Shown here: in pieces, positions 10,321 to 20,737 of the stretch
How the letters are laid out: each line of letters starts with the position of its first letter
Numbering within the stretch: the stretch's first letter is position 1
Source: Serpula lacrymans var. lacrymans S7.9
Lineage: Eukaryota; Basidiomycota; Agaricomycetes; Boletales; Serpulaceae
DNA: 64,000 nucleotides
Assembly: GCF_000218685.1 (NCBI RefSeq)
Contig: NW_006763292.1
Span: forward strand, 1,819,685 to 1,883,684
Reading direction: 5' to 3'
Notes under the pieces: model-generated
What the model saw: the letters and a program-made list of their open reading frames with translations, nothing else
Database searches by the model: none
Told to the model about the DNA's origin: nothing
Program-made: the position numbers and the translations under genes

Positions 10321-12189
10321 ATGTTCGTCCTCACCTCCGTCCCCATCCCCGTCCCCATCCCCGCTCTGCACCCCCACTTCCACCCCCCCTCTCCCATCGA
10401 CAGCAGCCCGCGCAAGCGATACATGGCCGCAGCCCTCGCCGAGGCGCGCCTCGCCTCGATGCAGTACGTATGGGCTGCACTAGCGCGCGACGAAGCCGTG
10501 CGGCGTGAGAGGCAGCTGAGGGAGGAGGCGCACAGGCGGGAGTGGATGCGCGAGGCGGCCGTTCGAACTCTGAGTGAGCGGTGCGAAGAGCATGCGAGGC
10601 GGCAGAGGACGGCAAGTATGGCGAGTATGGGTGCTTTCCCCATGGACGGCTTTTATGAGTGTCGGTATGAGCCTGCTGTCGTGCATGCCCAGCCGTGTTA
10701 TGGTGCACCGTGGCTGCAGCAGCGGCATGCATTTTATCCCGAGGAGCGTGCGCGAGGCTATGGGCATGGCTTGCACCATCGTCGAGAGCACGAGCACGGA
10801 CGGCGGGTCCACTTTGAAGAGCCCAGAGGATGGCAGTGTCCTGATCATTACCGCGAAGAGTGGCGAAACCAAGAGGGTCTGGTGAACGCTTCTCATGAAG
10901 AGCAGGATATCACATTAGAGCGATTGTTTAATCTTGTCTTTGGCGGTGGACCAGCACGCGATGCAGAAACTGTTAGTGTTCTGTCTCGTTTTACTATTCT
11001 AAAGCTTATTTCATATTTGCAGGCTCAACTAAAGGCTACTCCTCCCGCTCAGAGTACTAGTCCGGCTCAGAGATTTTCGAGTGAAGCCCGTGTTCCAGCC
11101 TCGAATGGCTCTCATGATCACCACGCACCCCTTAATCAAGATGTATTCGAGCAAGAGCTCCGCGACACCCTCCAAGCCATCGTGCTCTCCCTCTTTACCG
11201 CCTCTGACGAAGGACAGCTCCAAAAAGAAACCACCAAACCTACGAGCGGGAGCAGTTCTTGTGCAGCGGAAGGGAAAGGCAAGGGTAAAGTCCCCGCCGC
11301 CCCTGCTGAGGACGCTTCGCCGAAAGAGCCCACCTCGAAGGACGTCGCGTTTTCCCTCGAGACCATCCGCAATGTAGGCGCGTTGTTCGAGGCTATTCAG
11401 TCCGACGTTGAGTTTCCCCGCGACCTCAACTTTGACCGTGCCTCTTCTGTGCTCGCCTCCGCACCCGACTCTACGTACAAGCTGGCGTATACGTCCCGAA
11501 ACGCACCTGTGCGGTACTTTGAGCACGCGATGAGTGCGTTGCTGACGCAGCTAGACGCGGTGGACAGTTTTGGGAGCGAGGAGGTGCGGGTGGAGAGGCG
11601 AGTGGTGGTGAGCAAGATAGAGAAGGCGCTGGAGGAGGTGGAGAGGGAGGTGGAGGACAAGTTGGGCAAGTTCAAGTGGAGGGAGACTCGTGAGAAGAGC
11701 GGGAGCGAGGCTGGGACCAGTCGGGCGGAGAACGCAGAGCCGGTGCCGATCGTCGCCGCATCTGGCACCGTCCCACAAGCGGCGGACACTTCCATATCTG
11801 GCCCCGAAGCGCCGCAACCCGTCGTCGAGGTCGATATTAATACCAACGAACCCGATGCGCCGCGACCACCCACCCACTCCCCGCCGTCTTCCGGTCCCGA
11901 TCACAGGCAGGCGGAGATCGAACAGCGAATCTCTCACCAGATCGCATCTGCGCCTTCTTCTTCTCCGTCGTCGTCGTCGTCTGAGCTGGCCTCGGTCGGC
12001 GATGTGGATCTCGATCGCGACGAGCCTCTACCTCCGGCGTCCTCCGTCTCGCCTTCTTCGACCGGTTCTCGCTCTGGCGTCGATAGCTTCCTTCTCCCCG
12101 CACCGTCGCGCGCCGCAGATGTGCATGACGAGCTCATCGTCGTAGACAGCGACCAGGACGGCGATGCCTGGTCTGAAGTAGAGGCTTAG
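10321..12189 (+). CDS. BAG-domain protein (Hsp70 co-chaperone)
   Basis: BAG domains bind the Hsp70 ATPase domain and promote nucleotide exchange. The frame spans 622 codons. The N-terminal third is Arg/Glu-rich and helical (residues about 35-105, probable coiled coil), followed by an aromatic and His-rich stretch. The BAG-like helices lie at about residues 350-460: NVGALFEAIQSDVEFP, then SDVEF...LAYTSRNAPVRYFEHAMSALLTQLDAVDSFG and a long acidic/basic helix VVVSKIEKALEEVEREVEDKLGKF. The C-terminus is a Ser/Pro/Asp-rich disordered tail. The 51-nt stretch 10972-11022 begins with GT, ends with TTGCAG and is a multiple of three; it is probably an intron read through in the open frame. A TATA box upstream suggests inducible expression. 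Family call from pattern only. Confidence 0.75.
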   Translation: MFVLTSVPIPVPIPALHPHFHPPSPIDSSPRKRYMAAALAEARLASMQYVWAALARDEAVRRERQLREEAHRREWMREAAVRTLSERCEEHARRQRTASMASMGAFPMDGFYECRYEPAVVHAQPCYGAPWLQQRHAFYPEERARGYGHGLHHRREHEHGRRVHFEEPRGWQCPDHYREEWRNQEGLVNASHEEQDITLERLFNLVFGGGPARDAETVSVLSRFTILKLISYLQAQLKATPPAQSTSPAQRFSSEARVPASNGSHDHHAPLNQDVFEQELRDTLQAIVLSLFTASDEGQLQKETTKPTSGSSSCAAEGKGKGKVPAAPAEDASPKEPTSKDVAFSLETIRNVGALFEAIQSDVEFPRDLNFDRASSVLASAPDSTYKLAYTSRNAPVRYFEHAMSALLTQLDAVDSFGSEEVRVERRVVVSKIEKALEEVEREVEDKLGKFKWRETREKSGSEAGTSRAENAEPVPIVAASGTVPQAADTSISGPEAPQPVVEVDINTNEPDAPRPPTHSPPSSGPDHRQAEIEQRISHQIASAPSSSPSSSSSELASVGDVDLDRDEPLPPASSVSPSSTGSRSGVDSFLLPAPSRAADVHDELIVVDSDQDGDAWSEVEA

Positions 12190-12226
12190 AGTTATCCTGT
12201 AGCACGTTTACCTGTACGACTATCTA

Positions 12227-15200
12227 CTATTTATTCTCATGTCTCTCGGACTTGTACGCAATCATCGTCCACTTCTCGTCGTGAACCTCGCCGATGACAT
12301 GAGCTGTGCAATGAGATAGATGACTTTAACGTTAACATGGCCGCTACCAACAACCCAACATTCTCCGAGATAGCACAAAGCGGNNNNNNNNNNNNNNNNN
12401 NNNNNNNNNNNNNNNNNNNNNNNNNNNNNNNNNNNNNNNNNNNNNNNNNNNNNNNNNNNNNNNNNNNNNNNNNNNNNNNNNNNCACCTTGAACCCTCCCC
12501 ACTCAGGCTGCGTCGGCTTTGGCTGCGTCTTCACCACGTCCGCGATAGACACCACCTTACCAGACGTCCCCGGTGCTGCGTTCCCCTTCCTCGCAGCAGC
12601 GTCCATCTTCCGCTTGCTCACAAACTCGGCTGCGAAACGACGGCCATCCAGCGTGGTACTGTTCGCGTAGATCAAGTCCGAGATGATCTCCACAGTCGAC
12701 GGATCAGGGTCCATGGGGAAGGATAACAGCATCGCTGCAATTTCCTCGACTATACCGTCCATAAGATCGTTAGAACATGTCAGCGCTCGAGTATAGCGAG
12801 AAACAAAACCTACGATGAACAGAGTTATTGAGCCCCTTCAAAGAATCCGTCATCCACTTCAAAAAGTCATGCGAAGGTGAGATCGGGAAATCTTCAATCT
12901 TGGGAGGTGCCGCCGCCGCCTTCACCGTCGTCGTCGTCGCAGGCCGAGACGGCGTCGTGCCGTTCACTCGAGGCGCTGCTGCAACGCTCCCGGAAGATAT
13001 CGACGACGTCATAGCTGGGCGAACGGGAGCGGCTGCTGCTGCTGCTGCAGCTGCGGCAATAGCGGATGATTTCCCTCCAGGGCCTACTGTCGTCCAAGCA
13101 CCTCCGGTTTGCGGCACGACCTAACCCAGCCCCATAAATATCAACCAACACCATCAAGTGCATTTCTGGCACATACCTTATTAGTAGTTTCCGCATAAGC
13201 CCTCCGCGCTGCCGTAGCCGCCATCGTCTCCTTAACAGCCAGCTTCTTCCATCTTTCCTCCTCTTCCTGAATTTCCTTCATCGTCTTCTTAGTCGACGGC
13301 GTACTTATCGCGTTCGTCCACACAGGCGCACCCGACGACGGAGGCGTCGTCCCCGCCATCATCGCCATCGTCGCACCCTCCTTTGGCGAACCAACACCGC
13401 GCACGCCCACCTGCGACGTCGGCAAACCCCACGACGCCGTGAACGGCTGCACCTCCTCGCTCGCAGGCGTCACAGCCGCGCGCGCCGAACGGTCCCGCTC
13501 CTTCTCTGCCGCCTTGCGCGCCTCCACCTTCTTAGCCTCCGCATCTTGGATCTCGCGCAAGCTCATGGTCGAACCGGACGGTTTGGCCTTCTTGACATCT
13601 TCCTCCGTCGACCAGGCGTGCTTCGCTTGGTTCGCGGGTGTGGGAGAAGGCGTTTTGGCGGGTACGGCTAGTGCAGGCGCAGGCTTATTGGGAAGAGACG
13701 CCTGCGTATGCACCTCTCGCACCGTCGACTTGCGCCGCGTTTTCGGAGGTGAAGGCTCAGCGGGCGCCGACAGACCAACCGGCGGTTGCGCAGAAACCAA
13801 ACGCTCAGGGGACACCTCCGCCACCACAGCAGGCGCCGGCAGAGAAGAGCCTTCGTCGTCGGCAGATATATGAGCATGCCGCTGCTTTTTCTGCAGCTGA
13901 TTGTGCTGTCCGAGGTTGCTGAACGTCAGACTGTTGGGACCGGGCACTTCTCTCCACGCGTCGTCCACGCCACTTAGGGAGGCCATCAGCCATGGGGATG
14001 GGGATGGGTCGCTCGCTTCAGGGGCTGGCTGTGCGACCTGGCTGCCTCTGCCCCATCCTGATGGCTGTGGCGCCGGAGCCATAGGTGCAGAGACGGCAAC
14101 CGTCGCATGACTCATCACAGTAGACTGGGGAGCATCGAATGGCCTAGCGCGACGCACCGCAGAAGGGTCAGGGGTATTCCAAGGCGACGGAGGGGCAGGC
14201 TGCACATGGCTCGCCTGCGAATTCATAGGCTCGTGAGGCTGAGACAAAGCAGGCTCAAATGGCGAAGTAGAAGACGGATGGTGCTGCTGCTGCTGCTGCT
14301 GCTGCTGCGAAGGGTTGTATGACATCGGGGAAGGAGAGAACGGTGATGGGGTTTGGTTGCCAAAGGAGCTGGCGCCTAGTCCGTCTGTTGCGTTGGTGAA
14401 CCCCAAGCCATTGACGACGGATTTATCACTTGCAGACGGCAGACCCATGTTTTGTTGGTCGTGTTGGACCCCGAGACTTCCTATAGCATTGTAGTCCGGC
14501 GTACCCAGGTATGGGATGCTGTTGTCAGTGAGCCCGTATTCCTGTTGATTATGAACATGGTTAAAGACAGGTCCTTGATGCGTCGATGCAGACGAAACCA
14601 TCGAGCCTGGCCCTCCGCCATTTAGACCTGGAGAAAACGGACTACTACCGTCGGCTAACATACGTCCATTCCCCATGTTATCAAAGCCTGAATTCGAATT
14701 GGACAGCGCCGTAGAAGGCCATGGCGTCCCGCCACCGTTGAAGGTACCATAACCAAAGCTATCCACAGAAGGAGCTCGAACGGGAATACCAGGCATAACG
14801 TTTCCATAGGTAGACCGGGAGTCCATAGCTGTTTCGTGAAAGGCCGCTCCTCTCCCTCCTCCCGAAAAAGGAGAACCATCATTCGCTACGAAACCACGCC
14901 CACCAAAAGTAGATTCACTACTATACATATTCATATTACCACCCCGTCCGCCAAACGAGGAAGGATCCGGGGAACCATTGCTGAATCTTGCAGCACCGAG
15001 GGAAGAGGGGGGAGAGTCGGAAGTATTGGAAGGAGCATTAATATACGAGTCTAGAGTCGAAGTCCGCAAGGAGCGTGTAGGTACGGGTTGATAGTGTCCG
15101 TTCAACGAATTGTGGTCTTGAGGAGAAGGAGAGCTTGCCAATGGTGATTCAGTCCTTAACGATAAGCCTGGAGGAACGACAGCATTGAAAGGTTGCGAGA

Positions 15201-16613
15201 GGAAGACCTTGCCTCCGATGGCACGCCGGGCCAGCTCACCGACAGGAATCCATTCGGTATCCAAGTGAGTGCGTTTCATCAGTAGGTTCGGAGTGAAGTA
15301 GCCTTCATCATGCCACTTCTGCATCAGGTCAGCAGGGAATGGGCCTATTTTTGCCAGTGGTTACAGTCAACGTCTGAATGATACAGGCGAAACTCTTCCC
15401 ACTTACCTTGCACTTGACCTTGGGGATCAAGGTAAGACCATTCGACAGTAGACACATCAGGTAGACCGGGAGGCGGTCCGGCAGGGGATATACTCGTCGT
15501 CATTCCGGATGCGATCTGCTGACCAGCTTGGACGTTGTTGTTGTTGTTCAAAGACATGTTAGCTACCCCAGATTCTAAATAGGTCTCTGATATAATAGGG
15601 TTGCTAGGAATATGAGCGGAAAGAGGGGCAGGAGGAGAGGACGACTGCTGTGCGCCACTCTTCGCTTCATTGCGGGCATTTTTTGGCGGCGCAGGAGGAT
15701 TCTCTTCCTCCTCTTCCTTGATTTCAGGGCCCTTGTTGTCACTCTCACCGTGCTCAGCCCGGGCTGCAGGTGGAGCTCCAGCAGACTTCAACATACCCTC
15801 CGAAGCCCGTCGTCTAGCCACCCAAGAATCCCCACCACTCAATACGCCATCGAACCCAGAAGCAAACGCACCGATTCGATTGCGAGGAGATGGCAAGGCG
15901 CCGCCGTCACGGGGAGACGCCAGCGGGCCCTGAGTCGTCGACAGGGATAGTTTTCTCGGTAAAGTCATGGGAGGTTGATCTTGAAGCTCTATGGGTTAGT
16001 CCCAATGCTGAATGACAGTCTTGTTGGGTTCACCTGTGCTGTCCCTTCTCCTTCCCATGTAAGTATACCTCTCGCGCATGGGACTTGGGCCTCCAGAATT
16101 GCTGTGAGGTAATCGGGCTCTATCGGACGGCGAAGAGGAAGAACCTAGAACATCACTGGACTGACGGCGGCGAAGGTCTGAATTGAGAGGTCCTGCGAAA
16201 AGCTAGTGGAGATGCATCAGAAAAAGAGAGAAAAAGAGCACAAAAAGCAGGAAATGGGTGGATATGCTGACTTTCTTTTCGCCGTCGCCCATTTCACGCA
16301 ATGCTATGGGCTCGTTTGCGACCTCACGTACGACGCCTTCCCACCTCTCGACCTCGAGCCCCAGCCCGCCTCTGCCACCTCCTTCTTTATAGATTCTCAG
16401 CATGTCTTCCTTGGAATATCTGAACGGATGGGACTCGTCGCGTTTCTCGACTTCAGGGGGCGCGGATGAGACGAGGGCGGAGTAGGTCGACGCGCTCGTC
16501 TGAGGCGTATAAGAGGCGGGAGGAGGCGGAGAGGGCGGAGGCTGGGAGCGGGAGGATGGCTGGTGTTTTGTGCGCATCCACTCGGGGCCAAAGTGCATGG
16601 TTGTGGTTGTCAT
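12227..16613 (-). CDS. GYF-domain protein, GIGYF/Smy2-like translational repressor
   Basis: The GYF domain, which binds proline-rich peptides, is split by an intron: the upstream exon ends VEWSYLDPQGQVQ near 15400, and the next begins GPFPADLMQKWHDEGYF near 15343, followed by TEWIPVGELARRA. The N-terminus has HFGPEWMR and then FRYSKEDMLRIYKEG, which resembles the 4EHP/eIF4E-binding YxxxxL motif of GIGYF proteins. After the GYF domain comes a very long low-complexity stretch rich in Ser, Pro, Gly, Gln, including a polyglutamine run (CAG repeat, about 14283-14306). The C-terminal exons hold a helical region MDGIVEEIAAMLLSFPMD (12762 down) and, beyond a 100-N gap, a last exon ending HENK. The gap removes about one exon. 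The gene is convergent with the BAG gene, their stops only 38 bp apart. Confidence 0.87.
12384..12483. other. Assembly gap (100 N)
   Basis: Exactly 100 N, the usual placeholder for a gap of unknown size. It lies in the 3' coding part of the GYF gene. Confidence 0.99.
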
Positions 16614-16879
16614 TTTTGGGGATTTGTGTGGTGTTTGATAAGAAAAATCAAAAAGTGAGATGGATATGCGGTGATGGCAAAGACGTCTTTGGAAAAATCT
16701 GAGCGGTATTGCTGCAAGCTTGCATTTCCGTGGAAAATATCACAACCACAGCAAGCAATCCGCTTTAGGGCAGGCTGTGGCAATCGCACCCTCAGTGCAA
16801 CTCAATACACATCACTCAGATCACTCTTGGTTTTATTGTGCCCCAATTCAACACCGTACAGATAATTCTACTTTTGCCC
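16614..16879. other. Short spacer between GYF start and acetyl-CoA transporter stop
   Basis: Two minus-strand genes in tandem leave only 266 bp, which must hold the GYF promoter and the 3' UTR of the transporter. Nothing else was seen. Confidence 0.5.
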
Positions 16880-19390
16880 TTATTCATTATGCACCCTCCA
16901 CGCCTGCACAGGAAGAGCTGGACGCCGCACTCGGTTAGCAACCATGTCCGCAGATTTAGAAATCTGCTCTGCCTCACCTTGAAGTCTGCGTGCTGTGGGT
17001 ATCACGTACCCAATGAGGAACACAATGCCAAACGCCAGCCCGAAACCCGAAATCCAGTAATACCCATCACGTTCAGTGATGCATTCCCCGTTGATGTCCG
17101 CACAAAGAGCTTTACCGTGATCGGAAACGCACTCTGAGGCTACAAACAGTCAGAGACATGTGCCCTCTTTGAAATCAAAGCGTACCTTTCACAAGCAAGT
17201 CATCGTCAACCCTACACGTCGCCACCGTAAAGTAGTCCACCCCTGGCTGAAGATCAGTAACGTACGATAAGAATAAAAGACGCTACTCACCCTTCAAAAT
17301 AAAATATTTGGGCCAGGTGCCTCCGAGATTTGTAAACGTATTAAGCAACTGTTGGAATGAGTTTTGAGCGTACACTAGTAACAAAAAGAAGCTTACCGTC
17401 ATGTATGTCCCACCAATGAGTGGGTCAGATATTCTAGTATGGAACGCCGATATGCCGACAAATTGTATCGTGCTTTGAGAGTATAAGAAAGAACACCACG
17501 AAGACCATAAATAGTAGGACATACGTTGCAAAGGACTGTAACACCGTTTGGATAACTAAAAAGATAAAGAAGCTCCTAGAGATTGGAGGCTGAGGGAAAT
17601 AGTATACGATGAACAAGGTGAGGACGACAAAAAAGTAACGCGGCCAGAATGCAAGGACCCAGGGACGGAGAGGTGTGTTGCCAGAAGACCACTGTGCAGC
17701 AAGCCACCCGCCAACAATTTGGAAAGGAAAGTCGATCAGAACAGCGATAGCCAGGTCTTCCCGTCCAAGACCTTTCTCCACCATCTTTAGCGCTGTCACC
17801 GCGTCATTGGCCTGGAAACCAACTTTTGCGAAGAAATGCATGATTATGAGCGCTTGAATGTCTAAAAGTGCAAGGAGAACGGTGATACGTGAACAAAGAG
17901 CATAAAGCGTAAGGGAAGCACCGTACGTTTTAGTTTACAGATATTCCAGATTGTCTTGTACACGGAGCTGATGGTCATTTCAGAATCTTCGATAGATTCT
18001 TTACCCTGGAGAAAATCATTCTGTGAGCCTTATACTCCATACATAGAATATCTAATGACCTCTTTCTCAAAGAAGGTGAGCCAAAACGTGACACCATAGC
18101 AGATGACACTCCAAAATTTGAGGTATGTGCTCAATGTCAGACGTGGAATACCCCACTTCTCGCTGTAAACACTATCAATACGCGTGATGTGCGATAGCTA
18201 GTGACTTACGCGAAAGCTTCACTGTTGAAGGCAAGAAAAACGGTAAAAGAAGCAAAGAAACCCGAGTTCAGGCCAATTGTCTGACAAGTAGACGCATACG
18301 ACAGGTTTTCCTGCGACAGTAGTGTCAATGCCCAACCTAATATATGCGTTATGTATGTTTCGTTTACGTGCTTGACAAGGTATGAACATTACCATCAACA
18401 GCAATATCTGATATCCACGTCAGCATGAAATTTAAATGATGAAAAGTAACGTACCTTGGGTAGCAGAAAATGTGACCAAAGAGGTAAATATGAAAGTCAG
18501 CTCATATAAATTATCTCCTGGCTATCAATATAATCAGTAGGAGAATGGCCAATAATGCAATGAGGAAACGAACATTGTCTAATAATTTCTGCACATTGAG
18601 TGAGATGTATAACATCATAGTGCCGATAATTAGCTGCATTGGTATAATCCATGATTTTCGACGACCAAGTGAAGGGATGAATATGGAATCCACGATGGGA
18701 GACCATAGTAACTTTAGTGAATATGGATAGTTTGAGAGGGCAAACACGCCGAGTTGGGAGTAAGATAGATGTTCTCGAAGAAGGAATGGCACGGATCCTG
18801 GGGAAGAGTTGAGCAGGCTAGACGACGTGTATTAGCATGTGGCTCACCTAGGGCAAGACCCAACTACAATACCAGACATGACTTTGATTGATATTGTGGC
18901 ATTGGCTGGAAAAAGAAGGTTACTCACAGGGACTCCTTGAATTAGGTCTACATATCAAAAAGTTGTTCAAATCAAAAGTTGTTGGGATTAGGACGTAGGA
19001 AGCAGACCGACATAGAATAATCAAAAGGACCATAGCCTTTCTATCTTTAACAGACAAAGAACGTTTTGGTTTGGGACCATCAATGTGGCCTAAAGAATCC
19101 ACGTCGCTCAAACCTCGCGCAGCTCTCGATCTCTCGTCATCATCCAACAAGGTAAGCTCGACCTCCTCACCCTCATCCGTGTCTGCAGATCTCCGCGCTG
19201 CTCTCATTGCGGTGGGTGTGCGAGGAGATATATGAATACTGTCCAAAGATGACGATACGGCCCTAGAGTCGAGAGGCGCCGGGGACATGTCCTGTTGTTC
19301 GGAACCAGCTTCCACGTTGGTGAAACTGGGTCTGTGGCGCAATGCTGGCTGGTTTAGGTTCGCAGAAGGGTTGCTCCGATGGTTGGACAT
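16880..19390 (-). CDS. Acetyl-CoA transporter of the ER/Golgi (SLC33A1/AT-1 family)
   Basis: Major-facilitator-type membrane protein that moves acetyl-CoA into the secretory pathway lumen. The cytosolic N-terminus of about 130 residues is Ser/Arg/Asp-rich and ends KPKRSLSVKDRKAMVLLI before the first membrane helix. Family signatures follow: PFLLREHLSYSQLGVFALSNYPYSLKLLWSPIVDSIF (first loop), then LGRRKSWIIP. In the second half come HFFAKVGFQANDAV, the long helix pair at FPFQIVGGWLAAQW, and GISAFHTRISDPLIGGTYMTLLNTFTNLGGTWPK, split by small introns. The C-terminus ends with a final helix (WISGFGLAFGIVFLIGYV) and a basic tail, stop at 16880. At least nine exons. Start at 19390 is the first ATG of an uninterrupted first exon. 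Confidence 0.9.
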
Positions 19391-20633
19391 GCGACGATAA
19401 GAAGAAAGGGAATAAAATGAGACTTTGCTCCGTCTCTGGTGGTTGCAAAAGTCGGACTGGCAAAATCCAAGTCTGTCGACGTGTGATCGCTTCCCGCCAC
19501 CGCCAGGCGCTCTCGGTCTGTTTATAGTATCTGTCAGTTACCGCCACTCATTGAATGCTCATATCATTCAGTCACAGTGCACAGACTCGACGAAATAAGC
19601 ACACATGCACATTCTACACCATGCCGGAATATACAGCAGCCCCATTATGGCGGACCCGAGAGATCCCTTCGAATTGCGATCAGCAGTGAAATAATGTCTC
19701 GAAAACGAAGTACTTCGAACGAGTCAGTATCATGCAAGACTGTTTCCCTCTTTTGATTCTGTATGAGGAGTACACCCTGAGCACACGAGTCACGAATATA
19801 TCTCTCGGTAAAAGCAAGCAGTCAAGTGGATAGACATCGATGTATCTGGAGCGCCATCGCTTACGACATTCACCTTCGATTGAACATCGAGTGTCTGAAG
19901 AAAGGTGCGACTGAACACGTTGCATGCGAGAGACCATTACTCACGTAGCCGCACCTCTAGCGAAGAGGCCGGCACAAGAACTGGATAGTAATCTGTGCCC
20001 CTATGGCCTTATTCGCAGGAGAATGTTGAGTGACTGGCTCTCTTCCATCGGCGGTACTGATCCTTTCCCAATTCCAGATCATCACGTGACTTTAAAAGGA
20101 CTGCTTCAAATTTGTTTTATCCATCGAACTGCTGTTCAAAGAGCTTGTTTGATTTACTCACCTTGTCAAATGCCTTTCGTTTACGTGTTCTGATGCTCCG
20201 TCCTTACCACATTTGTTTTTCAGGGCTTAAGATCTCTGCTTTGTGTGCTTCTTTAGGTGCGGAAAATATGCTAGAATTTATTCATGGCCGTACCGCCGTT
20301 GAGTTAGCTGTAGGTCATACCGCATCCACAAGATGCGTGTTTTCGCAGCATCTATCCGTGCCTTAGCCCTGCCTTTACCATTGACATTTGGAGCATAGAT
20401 CAATCAGTCTTATGTTCCATCTTCGTCTCTTCTGCGTCACAAAAGTCTGATTGTATCCTGAAACTATACCTAAACAGAGACCATCTATCGGAAGTCAGGG
20501 TAGTAGCCATCACCGGATTGGTTTCCCATTATTCGCGATCAGTATGAGACTGTAAGTAGCGCCCGATCTCTGGCGTATTCATCATCGTTTATCAAAGTGG
20601 GCTGTAGTCCAGATTTATAGGTCGCGGAAAACA
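19391..20633. other. Divergent intergenic region
   Basis: About 1.2 kb between the transporter start (-) and the P450 promoter (+). Several short ORFs lack family resemblance, codon coherence and plausible exon structure. No tRNA or repeat was recognised. Confidence 0.5.
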
Positions 20634-20640
20634 TATAAAA
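20634..20640 (+). promoter_or_regulatory. TATA box of the P450 gene
   Basis: TATAAAA lies 98 bp before the ATG at 20738. An earlier in-frame ATG at 20651 would fall upstream of the expected transcription start (about 30 bp after TATA), which supports the start at 20738. Confidence 0.6.
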
Positions 20641-20737
20641 AGCGGCTGACATGCCCTCTCATTTTTCCCCGTTGGCCCTTCCTGACTTCACCCAACGCTC
20701 TCATTTTCTCTGTTCCCAGTGTTGTACTATTGCTTTC

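Noticed and set aside
12337..12726. Plus-strand ORF across the first assembly gap
   Set aside because: Antisense shadow of the GYF gene made possible by the N run.
14283..14306. CAG/CTG run as a separate repeat element
   Set aside because: It is the polyglutamine stretch of the GYF protein.
19391..20600. Several ORFs of 60-90 codons between the transporter and P450 genes
   Set aside because: No conserved motifs, no coherent exon chain, and composition like non-coding DNA.
20651..20737. Earlier ATG of the P450 gene
   Set aside because: It lies only about 11 bp after the TATA box, so upstream of the likely transcription start, and would bury the membrane anchor.
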